The translations under genes were made by a program, and so were the position numbers. A DNA stretch of 64,000 bases, from assembly GCF_963583255.1 (NCBI RefSeq), contig NC_084815.1, positions 9,409,724-9,473,723 of the forward strand, in the 5' to 3' direction. Origin of the DNA: Pyrus communis. Lineage: Eukaryota > Streptophyta > Magnoliopsida > Rosales > Rosaceae. Of the stretch, positions 45,973 to 54,835 are shown piece after piece (position 1 is the first letter of the stretch; each line of letters starts with the position of its first letter). The notes beneath the pieces were generated by a model. That model was not told where the DNA came from and did not search any database. It saw only the letters and a program-made list of their open reading frames with translations.

Positions 45973-46650
45973 ATGGCAAACTCATCGAACCTTAGCTTGG
46001 AATTGAGCCTTAGCAGTGATGCGGCCGCGCCGCGTCAAGGTAACGTATGGCGCCCTTCTTTCTTTTCTTCTAACGGTCCTCTTTCAGGTGAAGACTCTGT
46101 GATGCAGGACGCCACAACAGCTACAATAGTAGCTAGGAACCTCCTCACTCCGAAAGATAGTAGGCTACTGTCAGGACGGTCCGATGAGCTGGCCGTTCAA
46201 GAGTCCCTCGCACTTAGTGTTCAGTGTGCGAGTTCTGTGTCCAACATGGGCCAACGCCTGCTTGCCCGCTCCCGTCAGGTGGAATCATTGATGGCAGAGG
46301 TGGAAAGTCTCAAGCAGGAGATCCAGCAGCTTAAGTATGAGAATAGAAGTTTGCACGTGCTTGCAAACAACTATTCGACGGGCATGAAGATGAAGCTTGA
46401 TGAGCTGCAAGAGTCTGAAGGTTGGATTCACAGTGACCGTCAAAGGTTCTCGTCTTTCCTCCAGAGGCACCTTTTTCCTGGCTCATCCAGCGCTTGGCCA
46501 AGTATTGAGGCCTGGAATGCTCTATCTTCGATGCCTTCTGCTTCTACGCCTTCTGTTCCTACACCTTCCGCTCCGATGCCTTCTGTTCCTACGCCTTCCG
46601 CTCCGAGAGTAAAGCCACGTAGTGGGGCCTCAAGCAAACACCCTTTGTGA
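45973..46650 (+). CDS. Antisense cargo protein, EAR motif plus leucine zipper (E6 copy)
   Basis: 225 aa. The start is supported by AAAAATGGC context and by identity of the first 16 codons with the E7 copy. Residues 7-13 are LSLELSL, a perfect LxLxL (EAR-type) motif, known in plant proteins to recruit TOPLESS-type corepressors. Residues 20-95 are of unknown fold. Residues 106-127 form a zipper: Leu106, 113, 120, 127, with Val110, Ile117 and Asn124 at the alternate core positions. The tail (186-212) is Pro/Ser/Thr-rich with short repeats. There is no signal peptide or membrane segment. It lies antisense to E6, between integrase and 3' LTR. I do not recognise the family; a transcription co-repressor or RNA/DNA-binding accessory role is inference. 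Confidence 0.75.
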   Translation: MANSSNLSLELSLSSDAAAPRQGNVWRPSFFSSNGPLSGEDSVMQDATTATIVARNLLTPKDSRLLSGRSDELAVQESLALSVQCASSVSNMGQRLLARSRQVESLMAEVESLKQEIQQLKYENRSLHVLANNYSTGMKMKLDELQESEGWIHSDRQRFSSFLQRHLFPGSSSAWPSIEAWNALSSMPSASTPSVPTPSAPMPSVPTPSAPRVKPRSGASSKHPL

Positions 46651-46678
46651 AGTACCATCTTTCTTTGTTTAGCAGTGC

Positions 46679-47343
46679 CTATCAATAAATCAAACATTTT
46701 CTCAATGTTACAATCATAGACTCACACAATTAATAAACAAACAAACAATAACAACTAAACAACCTAACAAGGCAGAAACGAAATAGCAACAAAGAGAAGA
46801 GTTTTTTTTTTTTTTTTTTGAATCTGGATTTGGAGTGCTTTCTAAGTCTTCCTTTGTTGAATGCATGGGTTGCCTCCCAAGTAGCGCTAAGACACAAACA
46901 AACACCAAAATGACTCAAATGACTCTAAAAACACATATTTTTGGGTTTTTTTCAAAAGAAATTTTTTTTTTTTTTTTTTTAAATTTTTATCAAATTTTCG
47001 GAGTTTTATACCAAGACACTATAAAACACACTAAAACACTCTAAAAACGCTTAAAACAGCAAGAAACAACATTCTAAGTGATAGGTGAATAAATCCCACG
47101 AAATTCATGCAAATACAAATTGTTTACCCCCCCCACTTAAATCAAACTTTGTCCTCAATGTTTTAAGCAGAAAGTCACAACAGAGCAAGCAAATAAACAA
47201 ATACGAGAAAGAAAGCAAAGTAAAGGCAGTAAAGAAAAAGAAAGGAATAAAAGGGGTTTCCAAGTTCTTCTCTATTCGGATGCATGGGTTGCCTCCCAAG
47301 TAGCGCTTTCTTTTACGTCTTTCAGCCGGACGAGTACCCTCTT
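46679..47343 (-). mobile_element. E6 duplicated 3' segment between cargo and integrase end
   Basis: Two rounds of the same landmarks occur: a damaged hairpin near 46690 and TGGGTTGCCTCCCAAGTAGCGCT at 46865-46887, then 3' sequence again, a C-run near 47127, hairpin 47144-47163, and TGGGTTGCCTCCCAAGTAGCGCT at 47285-47307 before the integrase stop. The segment is therefore duplicated and the cargo sits inside one copy. T-runs at 46804-46819 and 46963-46980. No gene. Confidence 0.75.
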
Positions 47344-50117
47344 TTAATCTTCATTTGAGCCCACGGAATTGAAAGGAATGTCTTCCACCACTTGCCCCAC
47401 ACCATGCTCGTAATATGGCTTTAACCGATGCCCGTTCACCTTGAATTCTACGCCATTCCTTAAGCTTTTTATGTGGACTGCACCATAAGGTAAAACGTTA
47501 GTAACAACAAACGGGCCAATCCATTTAGAACGCAACTTACCAGGAAACAAACGTAGGCGAGAGTTGAAAAGTAACACTTTCTGCCCAACTGTGAAGGTCT
47601 TGGTTCGAATCATTTTATCATGGAATGCTTTGGTCTTGGCTTTGTACATCCGGGCATTCTCATAGGCTTCATTCCGAATCTCCTCAAGTTCATTCAATTG
47701 GAGCTTCCTATGAACTCCCGCTGCATCTATGTCCATGTTGAAAGTCTTCACGGCCCAATGTGCCTTGTGCTCTAACTCTACGGGCAAATGACATGGCTTA
47801 CCATAGACGAGCCGAAAAGGTGACATCCCAATGGGTGTTTTGTACGCCGTACGATATGCCCACATTGCATCATCTAAACGTAAGCTCCAATCCCTCCTTG
47901 TTGGTCCAACGGTCTTCTCCAAAATTTGTTTGATTTCTCGGTTAGACACCTCGGCTTGGCCATTTGTTTGAGGATGGTAAGGTGTGGAGACCTTATGGTT
48001 GACATGGTACTTTCTTAGCAACGCCTCAATGGTCCGATTGCAAAAGTGAGACCCTCCATCACTTATGATTACTCTCGGCATTCCAAACCTAGCAAAAATG
48101 TTAGTTTTCACGAAATCTGCAACCACCTTAGAATCGTTAGTACGGGTGGTTTTTGCTTCCACCCATTTAGAAACATAATCAACGGCTAGCAAGATATAAG
48201 TGAAACCATAAGATGGAGGGAAAGGGCCCATGAAATCAATGCCCCAAACATCAAAAATTTCAACATTAAAGACAGGGGTTTGCGGCATTTGGTCCTTGGT
48301 ACCTATGTTACCCATTCGTTGGCAACGATCACAAGACATACAAAAGGTTCTAGCATCCCTAAATATAGTCGGCCAATAAAAACCACACTCTAAAACCTTG
48401 AGGGCAGTGCGTTGTGTGCCAAAATGACCACCACATGCATATGTGTGACAAAAGCTTAGAATTGAGTGAAATTCAGAATCATGCACACATCTACGTATAA
48501 TTTGATCTGAGCAATACTTCCACAAATAAGGGTCATCCCAAACATAGAAACGTGCATCATTTTTAAGCTTATCACGTTGATGCTTGTTTAGTTCATTTGG
48601 AATTTGTTTAGCCACCAAGTAATTCACTAAATCTGCATACCATGGTTCACTTACCTCAATGGAAAGCAGCTGCTCATCGGGAAAAGTTTCAGGGATAGGT
48701 ACGGCATGTTCATGCTCCTCGTGGATCATTCGGCTTAAATGGTCAGCCACTACATTCTCGCTTCCTTTCTTATCCCGGATTTCAATATCAAATTCTTGAA
48801 GAAGAAGAATCCAACGGATAAGCCTCGGCTTTGCTTCCTTTTTCGTGAGCAAGTACCTCAAAGCTGCATGATCAGAATAAACGATTACTTTAGTACCAAT
48901 TAAATATGAACGGAATTTATCTAAAGCAAAAACCACAGCTAGAAGTTCTTTTTCCGTCGTGGAGTAGTTCAATTGGGCATCATTGAGAGTCCGAGAGGCA
49001 TAGTATATGACATGCGGCCGCTTGTCTCTTCTTTGTCCTAGAACAGCTCCTAATGCATAGTCGGATGCATCACACATGAGCTCGAACGGGAGGCTCCAAT
49101 CTGGAGGTACAATAATGGGGGCCGAGACTAGCTTCTCCTTGAGTTGGTTAAATGCCGAATTACACTCTTCATCAAACTTGAATGGCACATCTTTTTGAAG
49201 CAATCGGCAAAGAGGGTTGGACATCTTGGAGAAGTCCTTGATAAAACGCCTATAGAACCCTGCATGGCCAAGAAACGAACGTACCTCTCTAACCGAAGTA
49301 GGAGAGGGTAAGTGACGTACAAGGTCTATTTTCGATTTATCTACTGCAATTCCTTTTTCTGAAATAATATGTCCTAAAACTATACCTTGTTTCACCATAA
49401 AGTGACATTTCTCCCAATTCAAGACAAGGTTAGTTTCAACACATCGTTTCAAAATTAAGGTCAGATTATCCAAGCAATTATCAAATGAACTCCCAAATAC
49501 ACTGAAATCATCCATGAAAACCTCAATGATCTTTTCAACAAAATCGGAAAATATACTTACCATACACCTTTGGAAAGTGGCCGGTGCGTTGCATAAGCCA
49601 AATGACATGCGACGATAAGCAAATGTTCCAAAGGGACATGTGAATGTGGTCTTCTCTTGATCATCCGGGGCTATCACAATTTGGTTATATCCAGAGTATC
49701 CATCAAGAAAACAGTAAAAAGCATGACCGGCTAACCTTTCGAGCATCTGGTCGATGAATGGCAAAGGAAAGTGATCTTTCCTAGTCATGGCATTTAGCTT
49801 CCGGTAATCGATACATACACGCCATCCAGTCTGAATGCGTGTAGGCACGAGCTCATTCTCATCATTCTTGATAACAGTTACTCCGGACTTCTTGGGAACG
49901 ACTTGAATTGGAGAGACCCAACGGCTATCGGAGATAGGGTAGATCACTCCGCAATCCAAAAGTTTGATTATTTCCTTCTTCACCACTTCCATCATCGGAG
50001 GGTTGAGACGGCGTTGAGCCTCTCGAGTTGGTTTAGCCCCCTCCTCAAGAAGTATACGGTGCATGCATGTGGTAGGGCTTATTCCTTTAATGTCGGCCAA
50101 AGTCCACCCTATGGCCG
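47344..50117 (-). CDS. pol: E6 pol: RT, RNase H and integrase (downstream of E7)
   Basis: An open frame of more than 918 codons, entered at the E7 insertion (50117) and ending at 47344. Counting from the TTG at 50100: RT with DYRKLNA (98-104), FLDGYSGY (131-138), FMDD (195-198); RNase H with CDAS (Asp344), YSD (Asp410), ADHLSR (Asp453); integrase zinc finger HTYACGGH...CMSC (552-590), catalytic Asp622, Asp681 and Glu717 with 35 residues between the last two, and a C-terminal domain [21 protein letters not shown]. All catalytic residues are present and there is no internal stop. It copies element RNA into DNA and inserts it. It has no start of its own because it was part of one polyprotein with 59230-61977. 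Confidence 0.95.
50113..50117. repeat. Target duplication GGCCG, left copy (E7)
   Basis: GGCCG before E7; the partner is at 59230-59234. Both copies belong to the pol coding sequence, and E6's frame continues across the site if the insertion and one copy are ignored. Confidence 0.97.
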
Positions 50118-50830
50118 TGATAGGAGCATATTTATGCGCCTTAGTTAGCTAGTTCTTATGCATTTTTGTTATGTTTTCTTCGTTAAAGTAGTCTTTTAAG
50201 CTACTTTCATGTGTTTTCAGGTTTAAAGGACATATTACATGAAATGATGCAATTTGGAGCTTTTGGAGCAAAACTGAGCTGGAATGTGGTGTACGCAAAT
50301 AGAGCACGAGGAATGAACGTCCAAAACTATGCATCACACAATCTTCCTCCTAAGCCGTGCATCCCACCATTCCTATCCATCATCCATAAACCCTAATTCC
50401 CTTTAATCCAAAACCGTGCATTAATCAGCCACCATAATTCCATAACCCTAATATTCTATTCCCTAATTCGGAGCACCCATTCATGCCATTTTATTATCTA
50501 TTCCATCACCCTAATATGCCATTATACCTTCCCACTAAACCCCCCCCCATTTAACAAAAGAAAAGTTTCAAGCCGTGACCTCCCATTATTAATAAAAACC
50601 TAACACTCCCATTATTCAACCATTAAGCCATTCACTCCATTATAATACTCCCATTATTCATTCAGCCGCACCACCCCTTAATTCCCTTTAATCCATAGCC
50701 ATCCATTTAATCCACCCAAAACCGTGCAAACCATCTCTCCACTTCCCATTAATCGTCCACTTCTCATTATCCATTATCCATGCATTGCCATTATCTCCCA
50801 CTAATCTTCATCAATCCATGCACTTCCACC

Positions 50831-50838
50831 TATATATA
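50831..50838 (+). promoter_or_regulatory. Predicted LTR TATA box of E7
   Basis: TATATATA within CACCTATATATACC, upstream of the leader. The identical copy in the 3' LTR is at 57360-57367. Confidence 0.55.
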
Positions 50839-51098
50839 CCTATCACTCATTCATGTTTAAGGGGAGAGGAATCCGCACCATAATCTCATTTTTCCATTGT
50901 AATACACAAACATTTCCCCTTCTCCATTTTCTCCATTTCCACTCCATTCCACACTTCCATCCCATCAACCAACCTATCCTTAAACCTTGTGCTACAACAA
51001 CGAGGAAGAGAAGAGTGCCTAAACGTTCATACAATTCAAATTTTGAGTTGTTGGAATGTTTAGGTGTTTCTTTGATTTCAAAGATATGAGGAACTAAA

Positions 51099-51116
51099 CC
51101 CCCTTTAGCTAGGGGG
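51099..51116 (+). promoter_or_regulatory. LTR leader hairpin (E7)
   Basis: CCCCC (51099-51103) pairs with GGGGG (51112-51116) in the transcribed leader. Equivalent stems in other LTRs are CCCCTA/TAGGGG at 8779-8795 and CCCTAG/CTAGGG at 29965-29980, so pairing is kept while bases change. Confidence 0.5.
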
Positions 51117-52705
51117 TGATTCGAAATATATGTTTATGCTTGCATTTTGATTTGATTAATTCTAATTGCGTTTCATAAGTTGTGGTTCAATTTGTTTAAC
51201 TGTTTGATTGATAACTTATTTATGAATGTTTATTAAGAATGCGCGCTTAATTTTCATGCATAAATATGACGCTAGAATATAAGTGAATTTCACCTAATCG
51301 TTATGAACTTATATTCACAAGTAGTGGAGGTTGCTTATAAACAATCGCGTTAAATGAATTCTTGGCACGAGTTTCATGCTCATCATAGTAACGAATGCCT
51401 CGTCAACACTTATAGTTTTCATAATGCTTAATGATCTTTGATTGTATCTTTATTGTGCTGTTCACGTAAAGGACTTTTGGAGAATGTGGTGAATTGCGTT
51501 GCGCTAACCCATCCAATTCATTAACTTAAGGAAAACTTGACGGTTAATTTAAGCGGACCTAATTGACCCGGGGCGTTGAGAATTAATGATTTGTTGAAAT
51601 GCAATTGGAAATCGTTTTATTATGCAAGTATAACATATGTGGAGATGAACCCCGTAGCTAACTTTCCATCCATTTGTTCTTTCTTTTCTTGTTTCTGTTT
51701 TCATGTTTAATTTAACTTGTTATTCAATTATGTTAAACATGTGAAACTAATTTCTTTTTAGTTAGAGGCGAATTTGAAGCCATGGACATATGTTGGTTAT
51801 GATTTGATTTACTCCAGTTATGAATTCATGAACTTTAGATGTGGGTTACTTTTCTGTTTTGATTAAGAACTTGTTTATGTATGTGGGTTGAGGGTCGACA
51901 CTTAATTTGCATGCCTAAGACTTGATGCTAGGATATAAGGGAATTTCACCTAATCGTTATGAACTTATATTCATGAGTAGTAAAAATCGCTAGTCACGAT
52001 TGTGTTTAGTAAACCCTAGGCTGGATTAACATGCGTATTCCATAGTTATGAATGCCTAGTCAATGTTTATGATTTCCGTTGAACTTAATGATCTTTGTTG
52101 AATGTCTCTATCATGCGTATTCCATGTGAGAGACTTTGATTAGGAATAATTTGGTTGTAATGCGTATCCCATTCAATCCAATGAATCTAGGGAAATCTGA
52201 AGGTTAATTTAAGCGGACCTAATTAACTTGGAGCATTGTCATTCATCGTTTGTTGAAGTCATAACTGGGAGTCAAATTATATGCTTATGTTCATGTGTGG
52301 ATAAGGAACCCTCTAACTAGTTTTTCATCATTCTATTTCATTAATTTCGTTTTTTTTTTTAGAATCTGTTTTAATTCCAAGTTTCTGTTTTAGTTTAAAT
52401 TCATCCAAAACCAATCCCCCATTTATTTTAAAGTGTTAGATTAATTAGAAATACATTTAGTTTGTGTTTATAAGTGCTTTGGGTACTGTTTGAGTCTTTT
52501 GGTTTGTTTGAGTGTTTTAAAGTTTAGTTTTGCAATTCTTTGAGTCTAGTATAGTGTTTTAAAATTTATTTTACGTTTTTGAGTCAAATCCAAGTGATTA
52601 ACAATCCCTCCTAATCCCCGGTCCAGAACGATCCCTACTTGCATACTTACTACAATTGATAAAAGAGGGTTTAATTTGTGTGCGTATAAATCACGCATCA
52701 AATTT

Positions 52706-52723
52706 TGGCGCCGTTGCCGGGGA
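52706..52723 (+). promoter_or_regulatory. Primer-binding site of E7
   Basis: TGGCGCCGTTGCCGGGGA, starting five bases after the LTR. This word is known from Athila elements as complementary to the 3' end of tRNA-Asp. It overlaps CCGGGGATTAG (52717-52727), the exact complement of the U5 word at 52611-52621. Confidence 0.9.
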
Positions 52724-52821
52724 TTAGAAAATTTGCTAATTCCTTGGATTGTTCGTCTTTATTATGTATTTTAGTTTTAGTTTCTGATTTGTGTTTTGTT
52801 TCTTGTTCTAGGTACTAGTTT

Positions 52822-52866
52822 ATGACTTGGAGTTCTCATCCGATTCGTGAACATATCCTGGAGTGA
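52822..52866 (+). pseudogene. E7 gag remnant, 14 codons
   Basis: ATG then 13 codons (TWSSHPIREHILE) and TGA. It corresponds to the first residues of E5 Gag (MTRSSKPVREHILDF). Directly after it the sequence jumps to the stretch that follows integrase (GCGCTACTTGGGAGGCAACCC, about 52901-52921). Gag, protease, RT, RNase H and integrase are all absent, so E7 must be moved by proteins of another element. Confidence 0.85.
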
Positions 52867-52948
52867 TTGGGTTCTTCGTCCGGCTGCAAGACATAAAAGA
52901 AAGCGCTACTTGGGAGGCAACCCAATGCACTAAATAAAACAAAGCATG

Positions 52949-52950
52949 TT

Positions 52951-52987
<37 letters not shown>
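52949..52987 (+). repeat. A-run at the cargo edge of E7
   Basis: About 39 A bases between the post-pol stretch and the cargo. It lies on the element sense strand at the 3' end of the cargo ORF, where the cargo's own sense strand shows T, so it is not a poly(A) tail of the cargo. Confidence 0.8.
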
Positions 52988-52989
<2 letters not shown>

Positions 52990-53015
52990 TACTAAACATG
53001 GAGAAAGATGGAGCT

Positions 53016-53714
53016 TCACAAAGGTTGTTTACGTGAAGCCCCGCTACGAGGCGTCGGAGCGGAAGGCATAGGAGCAGGAGGCATAGAAGCAGGAGGCATA
53101 GAAGCGGGAGGCATCGGAGCGGAAGCCCTCGGAGCGGAAGGCATCGGAGCTAGAGCATTCCAGGCCTCAATACTTGGCCAAGCGCTGGATGACCCAGGAA
53201 AAATATGCCTCTGGAAGTAAGCCGAAAGCCTTTGACGGTCACTTTGACGGTCACTTTGCATTCGAACATTGGATTCTTGCAGCTCATCAAGCTTCCTCTT
53301 CATGCCCGTTGAATAGTTGTTTGCAAGCACATGCAAACTTCTATTCTCATACTTCAGCTGCTTGATCTCTTGCTTGAGACTTTCCACCTCTGCCATCAAT
53401 GATTCCACCTGACGGGAGCGGGCAAGCAGGCGTTGGCCCATATTGGACACAGAGCTCGCACACTGAACACTAAGTGCGAGGGACTCTTGAACGGCCAACT
53501 CATCGGACCGTCCTGACAGCAGCCTACTATCTTTTGGAGTGAGGAGGTTCTTAGCTACTATTGTAGCTGTTGTGGCGTCCTGCATCACGGAGTCTTCACC
53601 TGTGAGAGGACCGTTAGAAGAAAAGAAAGAAGGGCGCCATACGTTACCTTGACGCGGCGCGCCCGTATCACTGCTAAGGCTCAATTCCAAGCTAAGGTTC
53701 GATGAGTTTGCCAT
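53016..53714 (-). CDS. Antisense cargo protein, EAR motif plus leucine zipper (E7 copy)
   Basis: 232 aa, about 85-90% identical to the E6 copy. The first 16 codons, including LSLELSL (residues 7-13), are identical at DNA level, and the four zipper leucines are kept. It has a three-residue SDRQSDRQR-type repetition after the zipper and a longer tail of PMPPAS-type repeats encoded by 15-bp units (about 53060-53150). Over the first 145 codons I count 17 base differences from the E6 copy, 11 silent, while the 90 bp upstream of the ATG differ at roughly 10%. It is antisense to E7 and is E7's only long conserved frame. The molecular role is unknown. Confidence 0.75.
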   Translation of the reverse strand: MANSSNLSLELSLSSDTGAPRQGNVWRPSFFSSNGPLTGEDSVMQDATTATIVAKNLLTPKDSRLLSGRSDELAVQESLALSVQCASSVSNMGQRLLARSRQVESLMAEVESLKQEIKQLKYENRSLHVLANNYSTGMKRKLDELQESNVRMQSDRQSDRQRLSAYFQRHIFPGSSSAWPSIEAWNALAPMPSAPRASAPMPPASMPPASMPPAPMPSAPTPRSGASRKQPL

Positions 53715-54835
53715 TTTTCAAAAGTGTTCAAGGGGTGGATGGAATTAATTCTCAAAGGGCCGGAGTCGATTTTTCAAGAATGGGATTTCTTCAGAGTGTA
53801 TTTGTTGGGGTGATCGATAGCTCCATAAAAAGCCATGGCGACGCGTCCACCGATTCAGAGATCCGGATTTTCCTCCGCAAATTTCGACGACGCATTCGCG
53901 GCTTTTCAGAAAACGCGCTCAGCTTTGTCAAAAGATATCTGACAAAGCTGATAACACGTGGAGGCCATCATCTCAATTACACGTCTTTAGCCGACAAGCG
54001 CAAAGTTCGGCGACGCTTTCTCTGCTTTTCAGAAAACGCGTGCAGCTTTGTCAAAAGAGCCGCACCCGTGACTACTTTTGCCATGCAGAAATCGAAGAGC
54101 CGTTCGTTCAGAAATCGAAGAGACGTCTGTCGACAGAGGGTAAAAGAGCAGTACCACCACTTTCTATTCAGAAAATCCCTATATTTGTCGACCTTCATCT
54201 CTTATGGCAAGGCAGACTTGAAGAAAATGCCCACCAACTCTCTCTCACCTCTGAGGGCGCACTCCCAGCAAAGCCTTTTGAATTACTCAAAATTTTCTTC
54301 TTCCCCAAAGATGATACCAGACGCCTGGAGTAAAGATGACCCAGGAGGAAATGCATGTGCTGATTCATGCACCGCTTCTTCAAAAGCAAAGGTATCTCAT
54401 ATCATAAAGGTCAAAAGCAAAAGTATCTCATATCATGCTCTTTCCCTGTCTTTTTCTTTGTCCTTGTTCTTACTCGCATGGCAAAGTGAAAGAAGCAATC
54501 AGCCGGCACTTGGAGTCAGTCTTCCGATCTGGAGCCAACTGCCTGGAACCTATTCCTGATTGCTTACCTGGCGTTGCTCTCGAGTAGTCATCTTCAACGG
54601 TTGATACACTTCCAGAGAAGGGACCACTCCTGCAAAGATTGAACAAAGAAACAGATAAAGGGGGAAAGCTCAGACCTTCGGGGAAGACCAAAAGAACCAT
54701 CATGCTGCCCAGTTCAAGAAGTAGCACAAAGGAAAATCAACGATGGGCAGAAACCAGTTCAAGAGTAAGCCTGTGGAATCACCAAGATAAAGCCTCAATG
54801 CAATTATCAAGGAGAAGATGGAATTTACACTCCAT
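53715..54835 (-). promoter_or_regulatory. Upstream region of the E7 cargo gene
   Basis: In cargo sense this holds two TTTTGACAAAGCTG-type repeats (about 53930 and 54047), one CACGTG (53956-53961) and ACGCG words, then a further 600 bp that matches 44680-45450 of E6 up to its common flank. A 285-codon plus frame (53702-54559) crosses it; the E6 copy has no matching long frame and its repeats mirror the promoter modules, so I treat it as chance. Confidence 0.5.

Larger units (their letters stand above)
44672..46678 (+). mobile_element. Cargo segment of E6, antisense to the element
   Basis: About 2 kb that matches 52988-54835 of E7 in inverted coordinates and is absent from E1, E3 and E5. It carries one long ORF (45973-46650) with its own upstream region. 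The far-end flank is the same in both elements (GTAAATTCCATCTTCTCC); the ORF-side flanks differ, so the exact edge on that side is uncertain. GC content is visibly higher than in the surrounding retrotransposon DNA. Confidence 0.75.
50118..52700 (+). mobile_element. E7 5' LTR (plus), 2583 bp
   Basis: TGATAGG...CGCATCA. It has exactly the same length as the 3' LTR, and I saw one difference (C50684/T57213). U3 is rich in CCATTA/CCGTGCA words; TATA is at 50831; the leader exists as two diverged tandem modules (about 51085-51600 and 51745-52330). The U5 word CTAATCCCCGG is at 52611-52621. Confidence 0.97.

Noticed and set aside
45973..46650. Cargo protein as an ordinary bZIP transcription factor
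   Set aside because: The zipper is good, but the preceding NMGQRLLARSRQ lacks the full basic region and the Arg-to-first-Leu spacing does not fit the bZIP rule.
44672..46678. Cargo as a processed retrogene with its own poly(A) tail
   Set aside because: The A-runs near the cargo lie on the element sense strand, i.e. T on the cargo sense strand, and the upstream promoter region is included.
53702..54559. 285-codon plus-strand frame opposite the cargo promoter, as a gene
   Set aside because: The E6 copy has no matching long frame, the protein repeats simply mirror the promoter modules on the other strand, and no domain is visible.
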